Shown here: one piece after another, positions 19,030 through 29,642 of the stretch
Layout: each line of letters starts with the position of its first letter
Position numbering within the stretch: position 1 is the first letter of the stretch
Assembly: GCA_027596195.1 (NCBI GenBank)
Contig: JADGJG010000121.1
Location: 1 to 40,353, forward strand
Source of the DNA: Podochytrium sp. JEL0797
Lineage: Eukaryota; Chytridiomycota; Chytridiomycetes; Chytridiales; Chytriomycetaceae
Direction of reading: 5' to 3'
DNA length: 40,353 bases
Notes under the pieces: model-generated
Told to the model about the DNA's origin: nothing
What the model saw: only the letters and a program-made list of their open reading frames with translations
Databases searched by the model: none
Position numbers and translations under genes: made by a program

Positions 19030-20863
19030 ATGACCACACTTACTGACGACTCCTCCATCTCAAAGCCCCAGAATGCCCGCACGGGAACTGGCGTCCGCGG
19101 AAGCATCGCTTCCCTGACGTCTCTCGTCGGCGGAGTCTCAAACAGCTGGCTGAATTTAACAGAACTCGCGTTTTCCGATGCCAAAGTCGAAGAACTCCGA
19201 TCCGTCGAGCAGGTGAAACTCCCATCCGTCACATGTTTTCGATTCTTGTTCGCAATTGCGATCACTACTTGTGAACGCGGCTTTACACGCCTTCTGATTT
19301 CTAAACTCCTTGTTCTTCCGCAAACAATGGAATCAAACCGCGTTCACTCATCACGCCCCCACTTTCAAATAGAAATATCTCGCCACCGCACGTGAATTAT
19401 ACAAATCCGAGAAAGTCGACTGTCTCAGCACCCACGAACTTCTCCAATTCCTCAAATCGCAAAAACACCATGCAGGAAAAGCCCTCGGCGCGCTGTCAGA
19501 CCATCTCGGGTGGAGAGAATCGTTCAAAGTCCACACCATCTTGTCGGAAGATTTTTCCGAGTTGGATCAAACTGGGGCGGCTCAGTTTGTTGGTCACACT
19601 CGCACGGGGGTGAGGTTTTTTGCGAGGCAGCGGGGCTGGGGGCGGATGACGCCTTTAATTTATTTCCATAGGTCCCGATTCTCATTCTCAACAACTCGCG
19701 TCACCGCACACCCAAAGATGCGGCGAGCCGCGACCGAATGATTCGATACGCCATCCATTTGATTGAACGGGCCCGATCTGAAGGCATTCTAACAGACAAA
19801 CTCGTGATCCTCTTGGATCGCTTCAACACAACATCTTCGCAAATGGACACGTGGACTTTAAAAACGCTGATTCCAATCTTTCAAAAAAATTATCCCGAAA
19901 TGTTGCAACGGCTTATTATTTTTCCCAACACGACTTTGTTTTGGATGGCGTGGAAGATGATTAAGGGAGCGGTGGATTCGAGCACGTTGAAAAAAGTGCG
20001 TAGTGGTTTTTTTGTCTGTTTCACATTTCTCAAACACACCCTCTCATTAGATTGAAATCAGGGATAACCCCGAAACCTTGATTGGAATCATTGATAGAGA
20101 TCAGCTGTTTGAACGATACGGAGGATTGGTCAAGGACATGTACGACGAAATTCCCGTCACCCACGAGCACGAGCACGAACACCCTCATCATGAAAACGCT
20201 GATCCTCTCGAGCTGTGTCCCAACGACAAGGAATCGTCAGAGGCTGCTTCGTCGCCTTTTGAAATTGCGATGGCGAGTTCCCCTGATTCCGTCGTTTCAG
20301 AGACGACACCCACGCACCCAATTCCACCAGCTGCAGCAGAAACACCCGCAAAAATGACAGACGCAACAGCTTTGGATTCGGTCCATCTGCCTGTCGCAAA
20401 TGAGGGTGTTTCATTTGAATCAGGCCAGGCAGAGCAACCCCCAACTTTGGCACCCTCCTCTGATGCGACAAACGTTTCTCTTCGACCCTCTGCATCTGCA
20501 CCTGAACAACCATCCGCTCTCCCACCAGTCTCTCCACAACCCCAACAAAAGAAGGGCTTCAAAATGCCCGCATTCTCTTGGAAATCAGCCTTTTCATCCT
20601 CCGCGACCGCTACCACAGCACCAACAGCAACAACAACCCAAGCAGAGGCCACCGAGCATAACAATCTGGCTCCTCATGCTGGTACGGAAAATCGAAATTC
20701 ATCAACGACTGCAACCCCCGTGTCGCCCACACCGCACCTTGTGCAACATAAATCGGCGGCGTTGGCTGTTCCTCCGTTGTGTCCATTGACGGTGGAAGTT
20801 TTGTGGAGTGCGCCCGTGGAGTTTGAGGAAGCGGGGTGGGGTTTGCAAAAGGCCGCGGTTTAA
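19030..20863 (+). CDS. CRAL-TRIO (Sec14-like) lipid-binding protein
   Basis: Four exons (19030-19212, 19373-19609, 19672-19995, 20051-20863) give about 518 residues. The N-terminal helical part (KYLATARELYKSEKVD, ELLQFLKSQKHHAGKALGAL) resembles a CRAL-TRIO N-domain. The lipid-binding core follows: VPILILNNSRHRTPKD, YAIHLIERAR, KLVILLDRFNTTSSQMD, LKTLIPIFQKNYPEMLQRL, FPNTTLFWMAWKMIKGAVDSSTLKKIEI, matching the yP.rL......n.p..f...w...kp.l...t..Ki pattern of Sec14 proteins that exchange phosphoinositides and other lipids between membranes. The C-terminal ~200 residues are Ser/Pro/Thr/Ala-rich and disordered, containing HEHEHEHPHH. The 160-nt first intron is less certain than the others. Ligand is unknown. 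Confidence 0.85.
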
Positions 20864-20869
20864 TTTCAA

Positions 20870-20875
20870 AATAAA
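20870..20875 (+). terminator. poly(A) signal AATAAA of the CRAL-TRIO gene
   Basis: AATAAA lies six bases after the stop codon of the CRAL-TRIO gene, indicating a very short 3' untranslated region. Confidence 0.55.
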
Positions 20876-20935
20876 CATCCAATCTCCAAGGAAGGAGATA
20901 AAATTAGGCGATTCTTTGGCTATGGACCGATTTTT

Positions 20936-21700
20936 TTATCTACAAGGTAGTTCTCCTTCATGAACAGCCGCCGATATCATCACCACACCCTGAATGACGC
21001 TACGGTCATGATAATTGCCACCATCACTCCCGACTTTCTCACTCCTCGGGAACGAGGTTTTCCTCCAATACCCTTCTTTTATCCACCTCCCGCCACAACC
21101 ACACCTGCCGTCAAGCTGGTCATTGCAATCAACTGCTTCTGCTTCTGCTCTTGAAGCGGCTGTTGCGCTTGCTGGATTGGCTGCTGCATCTGCATTTTCG
21201 CGTCGACCCCCGTTCTGCGCCCTGGACTCGTCTCCACCCCCTTCACCCCCTCTTCCACCCATCCCCATCCACTATAGACGAACCCGCCACAGGTGCCCCT
21301 TTGTGAAACCACCCCTCCCCACCCCACACACTCACAAACCCTTCATCCCGCCGATTCCATTCCCTGCTCCGCTGCGCCAATAAACGACTATCCTCCACCG
21401 CAGTCTTGACCGACCCTTTGGTTGGCGTTTCCTCCATCATGAACGACAAGCGACCGGTGAGGATCGTGGAGATGGTCCAGGCGGGGTTCCATGTTTCCGG
21501 TTGGTAATCGCTTATGGAGAGGCATAGTTTTGTGTCGGTTTTGAAGCGTCCTATAGGTCGTGGCGTCAGTCTCATTACTATTGCGGATAGCCTGGGGGTG
21601 GGGTTTTATCCATACCGTTTGGTGTTAACATTTTGATTGCTGGCGGCAGGTACGTGTACTCCTTGGGGAAAATCGTTTCGTTGCGAATGCCATGCTTTGC
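20936..21700 (-). pseudogene. broken duplicate of the UBC6-like E2 gene
   Basis: On the minus strand this stretch repeats exons 2-3 of the E2 gene at 17979-18963. Exon 2 survives only from about 21700 (IFPKEYTYLPPAIKMLTPN), and the following intron is strongly similar to the parent's around its acceptor (CCTATAG then GACGCTTC). Exon 3 keeps the active site TDTKLCLSISDYQPETWNPAW and LAQRSREWNRRDEGF, then shifts frame near the WFHK block: the parental spacer is recognisable in another frame as KMQMQQPIQQAQQPLQEQ. No first exon, start codon or usable C-terminal membrane helix is seen. Upstream of 21700 the similarity stops at an unrelated T-tract. This is a truncated, frameshifted segmental duplicate that flanks the CRAL-TRIO gene on the other side. 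Confidence 0.85.
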
Positions 21701-21881
21701 TTGCGCGGTTTTTTTTTGGATACTTGTCCGAAACGAGGCGCATTTCATCAAAAACAAGTAGAAGCTGCACCCCCCCGCGCAATTTTCCTACTCACAGACA
21801 AAAACAAAAAAAGCAGGGCGGCAGAGTTGAGGGGGGGGAGAAAATATTAGCGGTGCAAAAATTGTCACCAACAAGAGTGAA

Positions 21882-22745
21882 ATGCTTGCGCCGACATGCC
21901 GCGCTCCAGGCTTAATCCGCCCCTCCTCTCTCCAAACCAGACCCATTCCACCACCAACCCCCACAACCTCATCCTTCAAAACCTCCTCCCCAACCTCTCT
22001 CTGTTTGACAGAATCCCTCATCTCCCCACACACCCCACCCATCCATCGTCCACACAAGAGTCACCACTCCGCGTCCAAACTTTCCTCCTCTTCCACGGCG
22101 ACATACAACAGAGACCGCGGTGCGGCGTCTTCCCCGCGTTCCTCCACCCGCGGGGGATCGCGTCGTCCGCAGCCGGCGCAGACGCTCGGGATGCCCCACG
22201 CTACTGTATACCCCACCACAGTGTCCTCAAATTCCAGTACGACTCCCACATCCGCCAGCGCGTCGCGTGGAAATCTCGCATCGTCCCTCGACACACTGTT
22301 GACAGAAACAGGTGGAGATACAGGCACCGGTGGTGGTGTTTGTGTACAGCCAAGTAAAGACTGTGCGGATCTCGCATTATTGCCGTTACCCGTCGCATCC
22401 GCGATTCGAACGTTGCCGATCCGTGCGCGCGGGGTGGTTCCTCCACAAAACAAGCGACGCGTGTTTTCGGGGAAGAGAGTGCGGGCGGGGTGTGTAGCTG
22501 TTGTGGGGCTCGTTTCGTTGTGGTGTGGATGCAGTGGTGTGGTGGTGGTTTGTGTGGGGTTGGTGGTTGCGCTTGTTTGCGTGTTTCGGAAACGGATGGG
22601 AAGGCCGAGACTGGATGGAACTCGGAATCTCGCGAGAAATAGTGTTGAAAATCGTGTTCATCCTTTACCAAGGAGCCTTGTGGATACGGAAACGGTTTTA
22701 CGATGGGTCGACTTGGCTCGAGGAAAACGAGTGGATGGTTCTTAA
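21882..22745 (+). CDS. hypothetical single-pass membrane protein
   Basis: An open frame of 287 codons from ATG 21882. The first ~190 residues are Ser/Thr/Pro-rich with basic patches (TRGGSRRPQPAQ), followed by one strongly hydrophobic segment (CVAVVGLVSLWCGCSGVVVV continuing about ten more residues) and an Arg-rich flank FRKRMGRPR. That is the layout of a single-pass membrane protein with a long Ser/Thr-rich, possibly glycosylated arm, but no signal peptide or known domain is visible. The frame competes with overlapping frames in the same strand, and the codon pattern is only moderately convincing. The stop lies 71 bp from the convergent gene. Confidence 0.48.
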   Translation: MLAPTCRAPGLIRPSSLQTRPIPPPTPTTSSFKTSSPTSLCLTESLISPHTPPIHRPHKSHHSASKLSSSSTATYNRDRGAASSPRSSTRGGSRRPQPAQTLGMPHATVYPTTVSSNSSTTPTSASASRGNLASSLDTLLTETGGDTGTGGGVCVQPSKDCADLALLPLPVASAIRTLPIRARGVVPPQNKRRVFSGKRVRAGCVAVVGLVSLWCGCSGVVVVCVGLVVALVCVFRKRMGRPRLDGTRNLARNSVENRVHPLPRSLVDTETVLRWVDLARGKRVDGS

Positions 22746-22816
22746 AAGAACAAAGAATATTATTACTGAAAAAAGAGAAAGTATTGAAATAAAAGAGTTC
22801 AGAAACGTTCAAAAAA

Positions 22817-24963
22817 TTACGCGACAATCGTTTCTACACCACCAGCGACACCCGGCACCATCACATATTTTTCCTCCACACCAGACGACACTCCACCAAC
22901 CTCCTGTCCAGCAGGAACACCTTCGACACGGTCACTCTCGGCTCCACCACTACTTCCACTACTTCCCGTACTCAAAATCTCCATCCCCTCATTCCCACCA
23001 TCACTCAAGACGCGACTCTTCTTTTTCTTTTTCCTCTTCTCCTTCCCCTCCTCGCTCCCACCCGCACCTACAGCAGCAGGAGCAGCACCCACCAGCATCC
23101 CCGCCGGCAACCCCGTCCCCGCCGGCGCCATCGCCACCACAATCGGCTGCGGCGGCGTATTCTGCTGCTGAATAATCATCTGCTGCTGTGCCTGCATCAC
23201 TCCCGCCATTTGAGCAAGGTACGTCATCATTGCGTTTTGCTGCTGTTGCTGCTGAGTGTGCGACTCGTTCATTTTCTTGACGGCTTGCGAGTGGTACAAG
23301 TGTTGCAGGGTAGAAGGGTTCGCGACTCCGGAGGGGGTGGTTGGGGAAGGTGGGGGTGGGAGGGAGGAGGTGGATTTCATGGAAGGCGTGTTTTGCTTTT
23401 TGAGTGGGGTGAGTGGGGATTTGATGCGTTGCGGTTGTTGTTGTTGGTTTGTGTAGATGGAAGGTGGTGTGAAGTTTGAGGTGCTGCGTGAGATCGGGGG
23501 TGGTGCGGGGACGGGTGAGGCGGGTTGACGTGATGGAGACGCGGACCGCATTTTCGTAAACACGTTCGATAGGGATCGCGTTTTGGTGAGTCCCTGTCCG
23601 GGGGGAAGCGGGCCCGTTGGGCTCGAAGGTGGGGAGAGTTGTTGGAAGGACGGGGTCGGGGATCCGGAGCGAGATCGGGTCGAAGAGGTGGTTCCTTTCA
23701 ACCAGTTGGTGATGTTGATGGTGTTCATGGTTTGTTGCGTCATGCTGCGTTTTTCCATCATGCTGGACGGGCGGATCGCGTTGGGGAGGATGGTACCAAG
23801 CGCGCGGTTGTCTTCGTCGTCATCGTCTCGCGTCATGATCGAGTCGGTGTCCTTCTTCTTTTTCCCCATGCGCATGCTCGACATGCTGCCGCTCCGCATG
23901 CCAAACAGGGATCGTTGACTGCTGCGGCTCGGGGACCGCTGTTGCTGAGGAATCGTGCTCAAAGGCGGTGCAAACCCTTTTTCTTGCTGCTCCTGAAAGT
24001 AAATCGCTTTCGCAGCCTCAATCCGTCGTGTCTTTTCTTGCTCGTCTTGATCGCGTTTGTTTTGGAGGGCTGGATCGATAACTTGAGCCAAGGCCGACGT
24101 TGCCCTTTGATTGCGATTGAATTTCGAGGGAGTAGCTGGGGTCGTAGAAATAGGTGTAGAGTTGGTGCGCCAATTGCCGTTGTTGGATGAGCGGGATGCG
24201 AGGTTGTACGCTTTTGCGAAATTGTTGAGGGAGGTTGTTTTGGCGGGAGTCGTCGAACTCAAGGGAGACAAGGGAGTGTTGGGAGTGTATGCGTTGGAGC
24301 GTGTGTTTGCAGTGGGGGGTATGTAGGCGTTGGTGGAGAGGCCTGTGTCCGGGGTGGACTGAGTCCGCAATGGAGATTCGCGGGACTGGGAGTTCAAGTC
24401 GAGATTCGGGGAGTCGAGGACCTTGAGCATATCGAATGCAGCGAGAATGTCGTCCTCCATGGACTTTGGGGCGGTGGTGTTTTCGAGGATGGGCTCAACG
24501 CGCAAATCTGATCAAGGCACGATGGGAGATTAAAAAAAAATTCAATTGGGACTTCATGTGTTGGGATGATCTCACATGAGACGGAGGGCGGCTGACGCGA
24601 CGGTGCGGGCAGAGAGGCGGGGCGCAGAGCTGGGTACTTGTTTTGCTTTGGCGGGGGCAGCGGGGCGGATGCGGCGGTGGAGGCAGGGGCGGAGGTGATC
24701 TTGTCGAGCGAGCCGAGCATCTCGTCCAGGAAAGACTCGTCGCTGAGAGTGCGGCCAGCAAGAGGGTCCAGGCGCGACACGTAGGGAGTGTCGTTGGCAG
24801 GAGGTGCGCGCGGGGCCCGGTCGTAGCCGTCGTACGACATGCCGCGTGTGGCAGGGCCTGGCTGCGTGCTGGCTGACCGTCCTGCCATCAGACTAGGCGC
24901 AGGCGACCCTCTCCGGCTGCTGTCTCCAGGCTGGGTGCTCTTCTTTTTCCAGAAGGGGAACAT
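22817..24963 (-). CDS. hypothetical Ser/Pro/Gln-rich protein
   Basis: Two exons (24963-24576 and 24507-22817; 68-nt intron GTGAGA..TCAG, in phase) give about 692 residues. The N-terminus is MFPFWKKKSTQPGDSSRRGS, followed by two similar acidic/hydrophobic motifs, FLDEMLGSLDKI and DILAAFDMLKVLDS, one on each side of the intron; they may be short interaction helices. A charged helix (RIEAAKAIYFQEQQEKGF) lies near the middle. Elsewhere the chain is Ser/Pro/Thr-rich with poly-Gln (HTQQQQQQ) and a Lys-rich KEKRKKKKKSRVL near the end. No catalytic domain is recognised. The pattern fits a cortical or signalling scaffold, but that is a guess. It shares a 51-bp start-to-start gap with the DHX34 gene. 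Confidence 0.72.
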
Positions 24964-25014
24964 GCAGTTGGTCTTTATGGGCTCGGACTTTCGACAAAAA
25001 AAAGCGACTGCGAA
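24964..25014. promoter_or_regulatory. 51-bp bidirectional promoter gap
   Basis: The start codons of the hypothetical gene (minus) and the DHX34 gene (plus) are 51 bp apart, so both transcription units share promoter sequence. An A-tract lies at about 24994-25001. Confidence 0.55.
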
Positions 25015-28000
25015 ATGCAAGCGAATCCCTGGCCACCCTCCGTCGACCGCGCACTCTTTTCCCGCGACGAACCCCTCGCTGAATTCAAACGCCACGGCCC
25101 TGAATACGCCGACTTCAAGGACTTTTACGCCAAATTCCGCTCTCGATCTTCGAACGTGTCTCTTTCCTCCAAGGACGACGAGCTGCGCTTTGCCACCCGT
25201 GCTTTAGAGCTCTTCAAAGACTACCAGAAGAAGCGAAGGGATGCGGCACAGGAAAAGATGCGCAAGGTGAGCGTGCGTTGTAGGCAAGCCTCAACCGAAT
25301 GCTTGACATACCGCCTGCAGGACCGCGCAAGTCTACCCATTGCCCCCTTTGAGCAGCAACTTGTTTCCTTGGTCAGGGCGAACCGTGTGGTGCTCATTGC
25401 TGCCCAAACTGGTGCCGGAAAGTCCACACAGGTGCGTTTGCTTTCCGTCCGCATCTCGCTTTGCCATTCTCACGGCCACCTCGCTTTCGATATTTGCACC
25501 TCCAGGTTCCGCAATACCTTTTAGCTGCTGGCTTCAACAAAATCTGCTGCACACAACCTCGCCGAATCGCCTGCTTCTCCCTAGCCCGCCGCGTGAGCCA
25601 GGAATCACTGGACGCCCTCAAATACGGAACAGACATTGCATTCCAAGTCCGTTTCGAAGGCACAAAGACTCAAAACACGAAAATCCTGTTCCTGACGGAA
25701 GGTCTTTTGCTGCGTCAATTTGCGCAAGACCCGCAACTCCAGAGTTACAACTTGATTATCGTCGACGAAGTCCACGAACGCCATGTGACGGGTGATTTCT
25801 TGCTCGGCGTGTTGAAACGGATCCTTGAAACGCGATCGGACTTGCGCGTTGTGTTGATGTCGGCCACCATCAATGCCGAACTCTTTGCGAATTACTTCAA
25901 CGCCCCCGTGATTGAAATCCCTGGTCGCATGTTTCCCGTAAAGATTGAGTACCTCCCCGTGTCGCAGGAAGAGGACCGCAACCTCGTGGACCCGCGGCTC
26001 GTGCAGGAGAGGAGTGGGACCGTGGTTTCGATTCAAGCGAAGCCGGGGAAACTCGTGGCGGATCCGTATTTGCGTATTCTCGAGCGAATCGATCAGGTCG
26101 TGCCGGCTCATGAGCGTGGGGACTTGTTGGTGTTTTTGTCGGGGATGAATGAGATTCAAACGTTGGCGGAAGAGTTGAGGAATTACGCGTCGTTCACGAG
26201 GCGATGGATCATTCTCAAGCTACACAGTTCCCTGTCCATCCAAGAGTTGAGTGTTTCCGCCAGCACTTTCTGGGTCTGATTATTCCTATTTCAGACAAGA
26301 AAAGGTGTTTGACGTGGCACCCCCAGGCCTGCGCAAATGCATCATCTCAACCAACATTTGCGAAACTTCAGTAACCGTCGATGGCGTAAGGTTTGTGAAG
26401 CCAGGCGCAAAAAACTTTGAAAATAATCCGAAAAAATTCAGGTTCATCATTGACGCCGGCCGCGTCAAAGAAATGTCCTTCAACGCCACAACCCGCATGA
26501 ACCGACTATCCGAATTCTACATTTCCCAATCCAGCGCAAAGCAACGAACAGGTCGTGCGGGCCGCACAGGACCCGGGGAATGCTTTCGATTCTACTCGGA
26601 ACGTGAATACAACGCCTTCAACGTGTTTCCTGTCCCTGAAATTTTGAGGACCCCGTTGGAACCGCTGTTGTTGCAGTGTATGGCGTATGGGTTGGGGGAT
26701 CCGCGCGAGTTTGAGTTTATTGAAAAGCCTGCGGCGGTTGCCGTGGAGGGGGCTATGAGCTCCCTTAAGGACCTTGGCGCTATTGAGGAGATGCAGTCAA
26801 GTCGCGAAGAGGGGGCAAAAAGGGAGCGGTTAACGTCTCTGGGCAAAGTGTTGGCCGTGTTGCCCATGGATGTCGTGTTGGGCAAGATGCTGGTGTTGGG
26901 GAGCATGTCTGATGTCGTGGATGCGGTTGTTGTGATGGCGGCTGCGTTGACGGTTCCAAACCCCTTCGTGAGGGTTCCCGAGAATCGAATCGATATCACG
27001 GATGTGAGCACCTCCCTTTTTTTGGTTCTTGTTGTTGTTGGAACGCGTCTCGCGTGCAAAAGTGAAAGAGTTCTCGCGCGCAGGGGGGGGGGGGGGGGGT
27101 TCCGTGCGAGCGCGCGTTTCGTTTTACTAACCCCATTCTGTTTTTGAAGAATCGCACATCGCTGCAATCCGACTACGGCGACCCCTTCACACTCATGAAC
27201 CTCTTCTCCGTCTGGTTGAAGGTCAAAGCCGAGAACCGCGAGTCGTCCAAAAACTGGTGCAAACGGTTCGGGGTCGAAGAACAGCGTCTTTATGAGATGG
27301 TGAAGCTCAAGAACCAGTTTGAAGAAGTGCTTGCGCAGTATCTTGGGCGCGAAGAGGAAGGGGGGGAGGAGGAGGGAGGGGAGATTGATAGCGATGAGGA
27401 TTATGAAACGTTTCGTCGGCGGGAGCAGATGCGGAAGAGGAAGAAGGGGGGGAAAAGGAGAAGGGAGTCGAAAGAGGATGGTGGGGAAGAGGGTGGAGAG
27501 ATGGATGAGGCGGAAAAGTTGAAACGGAGAATGTTTTGGAAGGTTTGATGGCTTTTTTTTGGCACGCGTTTCCTCATCACCATTTCTTGAAGGACCCGGT
27601 TTACATCAAACGCAAAGAGCAACGACTCCTGCTCGAACAACAAAAACGGAATCAAACGGCCGGCAAGCGCAAATTCCTCACCTTCGAAGACGGCGACTTG
27701 GAAGACGAAGACGGCGGCCGCGAACCAGCCGAACCCAAAGACATGGCCGACTTGTCGGTCCACCATTTGGAGTTTTCTCTCAACAACGATCCCTCGGCTC
27801 TGCTCGCGAAATCAGATGCCTCGAACCTCACGAAGCGTGACGCCAATTTGGTGCGGCTTGTGATTTGTTCCGGATTGTACCCGCACATTGCGATTCCTGA
27901 TGAATCGAACGCGTTTCGACCGGCTTCAGAGCAGGTGAAAGTCTCCCCTTTACCCCCTCGCGTTTCTTATCTTTCATCTCTTCTCAGGTCTATCACACCA

Positions 28001-29550
28001 AAACAAAACGATTCGTAAAAATGCTCCCCACCAGCGTCTTTTGCATGAAACCCGAACTACTCCACCCCAAACAACTCCCCACCGCACCCCCTCCCCCACC
28101 GCAATCCACGGACCAAGAACCCCCCAAAGAAACCCTCGACTCAATCCGACCCAAACAGCAAACCACCGAATTGCTGTGTTACCTCGAACTCTTGGAAACC
28201 AACAAACCGTACCTCACGAACGTGTTGCGCGTTCCGGCTGTTCCGATTTGTTTGTTGTTTGCGCATCGACGTTGAGTACCTTTGCTATTTTTGTTTTTGA
28301 TACCCCCCACACTCACACGCTCACATTTCACTCTCACACACACCCTCTCCCCTTTCGAACGCTTAGTCGACATCAACCACGACATGACCCACGTGATTGT
28401 CGATTCATGGTTGCACCTCCACTTCCGCAACCCCAAATCGTGTGAACGCGTGCTCGTGCTTGGGAACTGGCACAAAACGGCGTGGGACCATGTATTGGGA
28501 CGGCGATTGCAGAACGTGAGTCTCGGGCTCAATTGTCGCAACAACGCGGCGGGGTCAGAGGAAGAGGAGGAGGAGGTGGAGGAAGAGATTGAGTTGATGG
28601 GGACTGCTGTTGGACGGGGAGGGGTGAGCGAGGTGCTCGGGGAGGAGGAGAAGGGAGGGGAGAGGGAGGGGGGGAGGCTGGGTGGGACAACGATCAAGAA
28701 ACGGGTTCCGTCGGATTGGGCGGATGTTGCGTTTCTTCCGATGGGGATGAAACGGATTCGGTTTGATTGGGAGATGGGAACGACGCGGTGTGAAGAGGGG
28801 GTTGTTGCGGGAGAGGATTTTGAATCGTTAACGGATTATGATCTATCGAGTGAGTGAAACACGTGAGTGAGGTATAGAATTAATGGTTGTTGTTTTGCCA
28901 GAACACCTTGGCGAATTTGTGGATATTGATTTTGAGTGTTCTGTCGAGCGATTGCGGATGCAAGATGTGCCCGATTGGGTGAGTGAAAAAGAATATCGCG
29001 ACTCTTACGCACGCAACTCTTACGCAACTCTTTTGGCCTCATTCTAAACAAAACATGTTGACAGTTTGGGTACGATCCATTCAAAACCGACGCGTCGACC
29101 AGCAATGCGTTCAATTACTCGCAACCTCCTCCTGCCACTGCATCGGCTGGCGCGTCCGACAAAAAGTTTAAGGGCGAAATTCTTATCACGCCTCAAATTC
29201 ACTTTTTTGTGGCGAATCCGTCGGTCCTCAAGAGCCTGAGCATCAAAAAACGCGCCAAGCTTGAATGCAATGGACCCAGCATTATTGAAGTGGAAGCGAG
29301 CCGGTTGGACGCAGAGGATTTTGAGCAGCCTGTGGGACCTGCGTTTGAAAAGAGTTTGAAACCTGAGGTTGTGTTGCAAGATGCTGTAGTTGCTGATGTG
29401 CAAGAGCAAGGAGTTGGCGAACAAGTGGTGATGGGATGTGAGACAGCGGCAGCAGCCAACCGAAGGACTTTTGTGTGCCGCGTGTGCGGACACGAGGTGG
29501 TTGGAAGTGTAGTTGATATTTTGCGACACAAGCGCGCGTGCAAGCAATAA
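25015..29550 (+). CDS. DHX34: DEAH/RHA-family RNA helicase, DHX34 orthologue
   Basis: Eleven exons (25015-25266, 25321-25431, 25506-26245, 26295-26390, 26442-27003, 27150-27542, 27593-27934, 27988-28270, 28367-28849, 28902-28978, 29065-29550) join in phase to 1,274 residues. Helicase motifs: AAQTGAGKSTQ (I), TQPRR (Ia), IIVDEVHERH (II, DEVH as in DHX34), LMSATIN (III), STNICETSVTV (V), QRTGRAGRTGPG (VI). Ratchet/HA2 follows (GALSSLKDLGAI-like, LPMDVVLGKMLVLGS), then the DHX34 block DYGDPFTLMNLFSVW..NWCKRFGVEEQRLYEM. The C-terminus has HTKTKRFVKMLPTSVF, a long acidic insert, and ends in CRVCGHEVVG..DILRHKRACK, the Zn-finger-like DHX34 tail. In animals DHX34 promotes nonsense-mediated decay by aiding UPF1 phosphorylation. 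Two introns begin GTTGAG. Identification is strong. Confidence 0.95.
27083..27099 (+). repeat. poly-G run (17 G) in a DHX34 intron
   Basis: An uninterrupted run of 17 guanines lies inside the 146-nt intron 27004-27149. It is a potential G-quadruplex in RNA, and also a likely sequencing-length uncertainty. Confidence 0.85.
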
Positions 29551-29642
29551 GGGGTAGTAAAAGAACGCGTGCACGCGTAACAGACGCGTTTTTGTTTTTT
29601 TTTCTTTGAAAATTGATTTTTCGAAACCAAACGCGAATCGAG

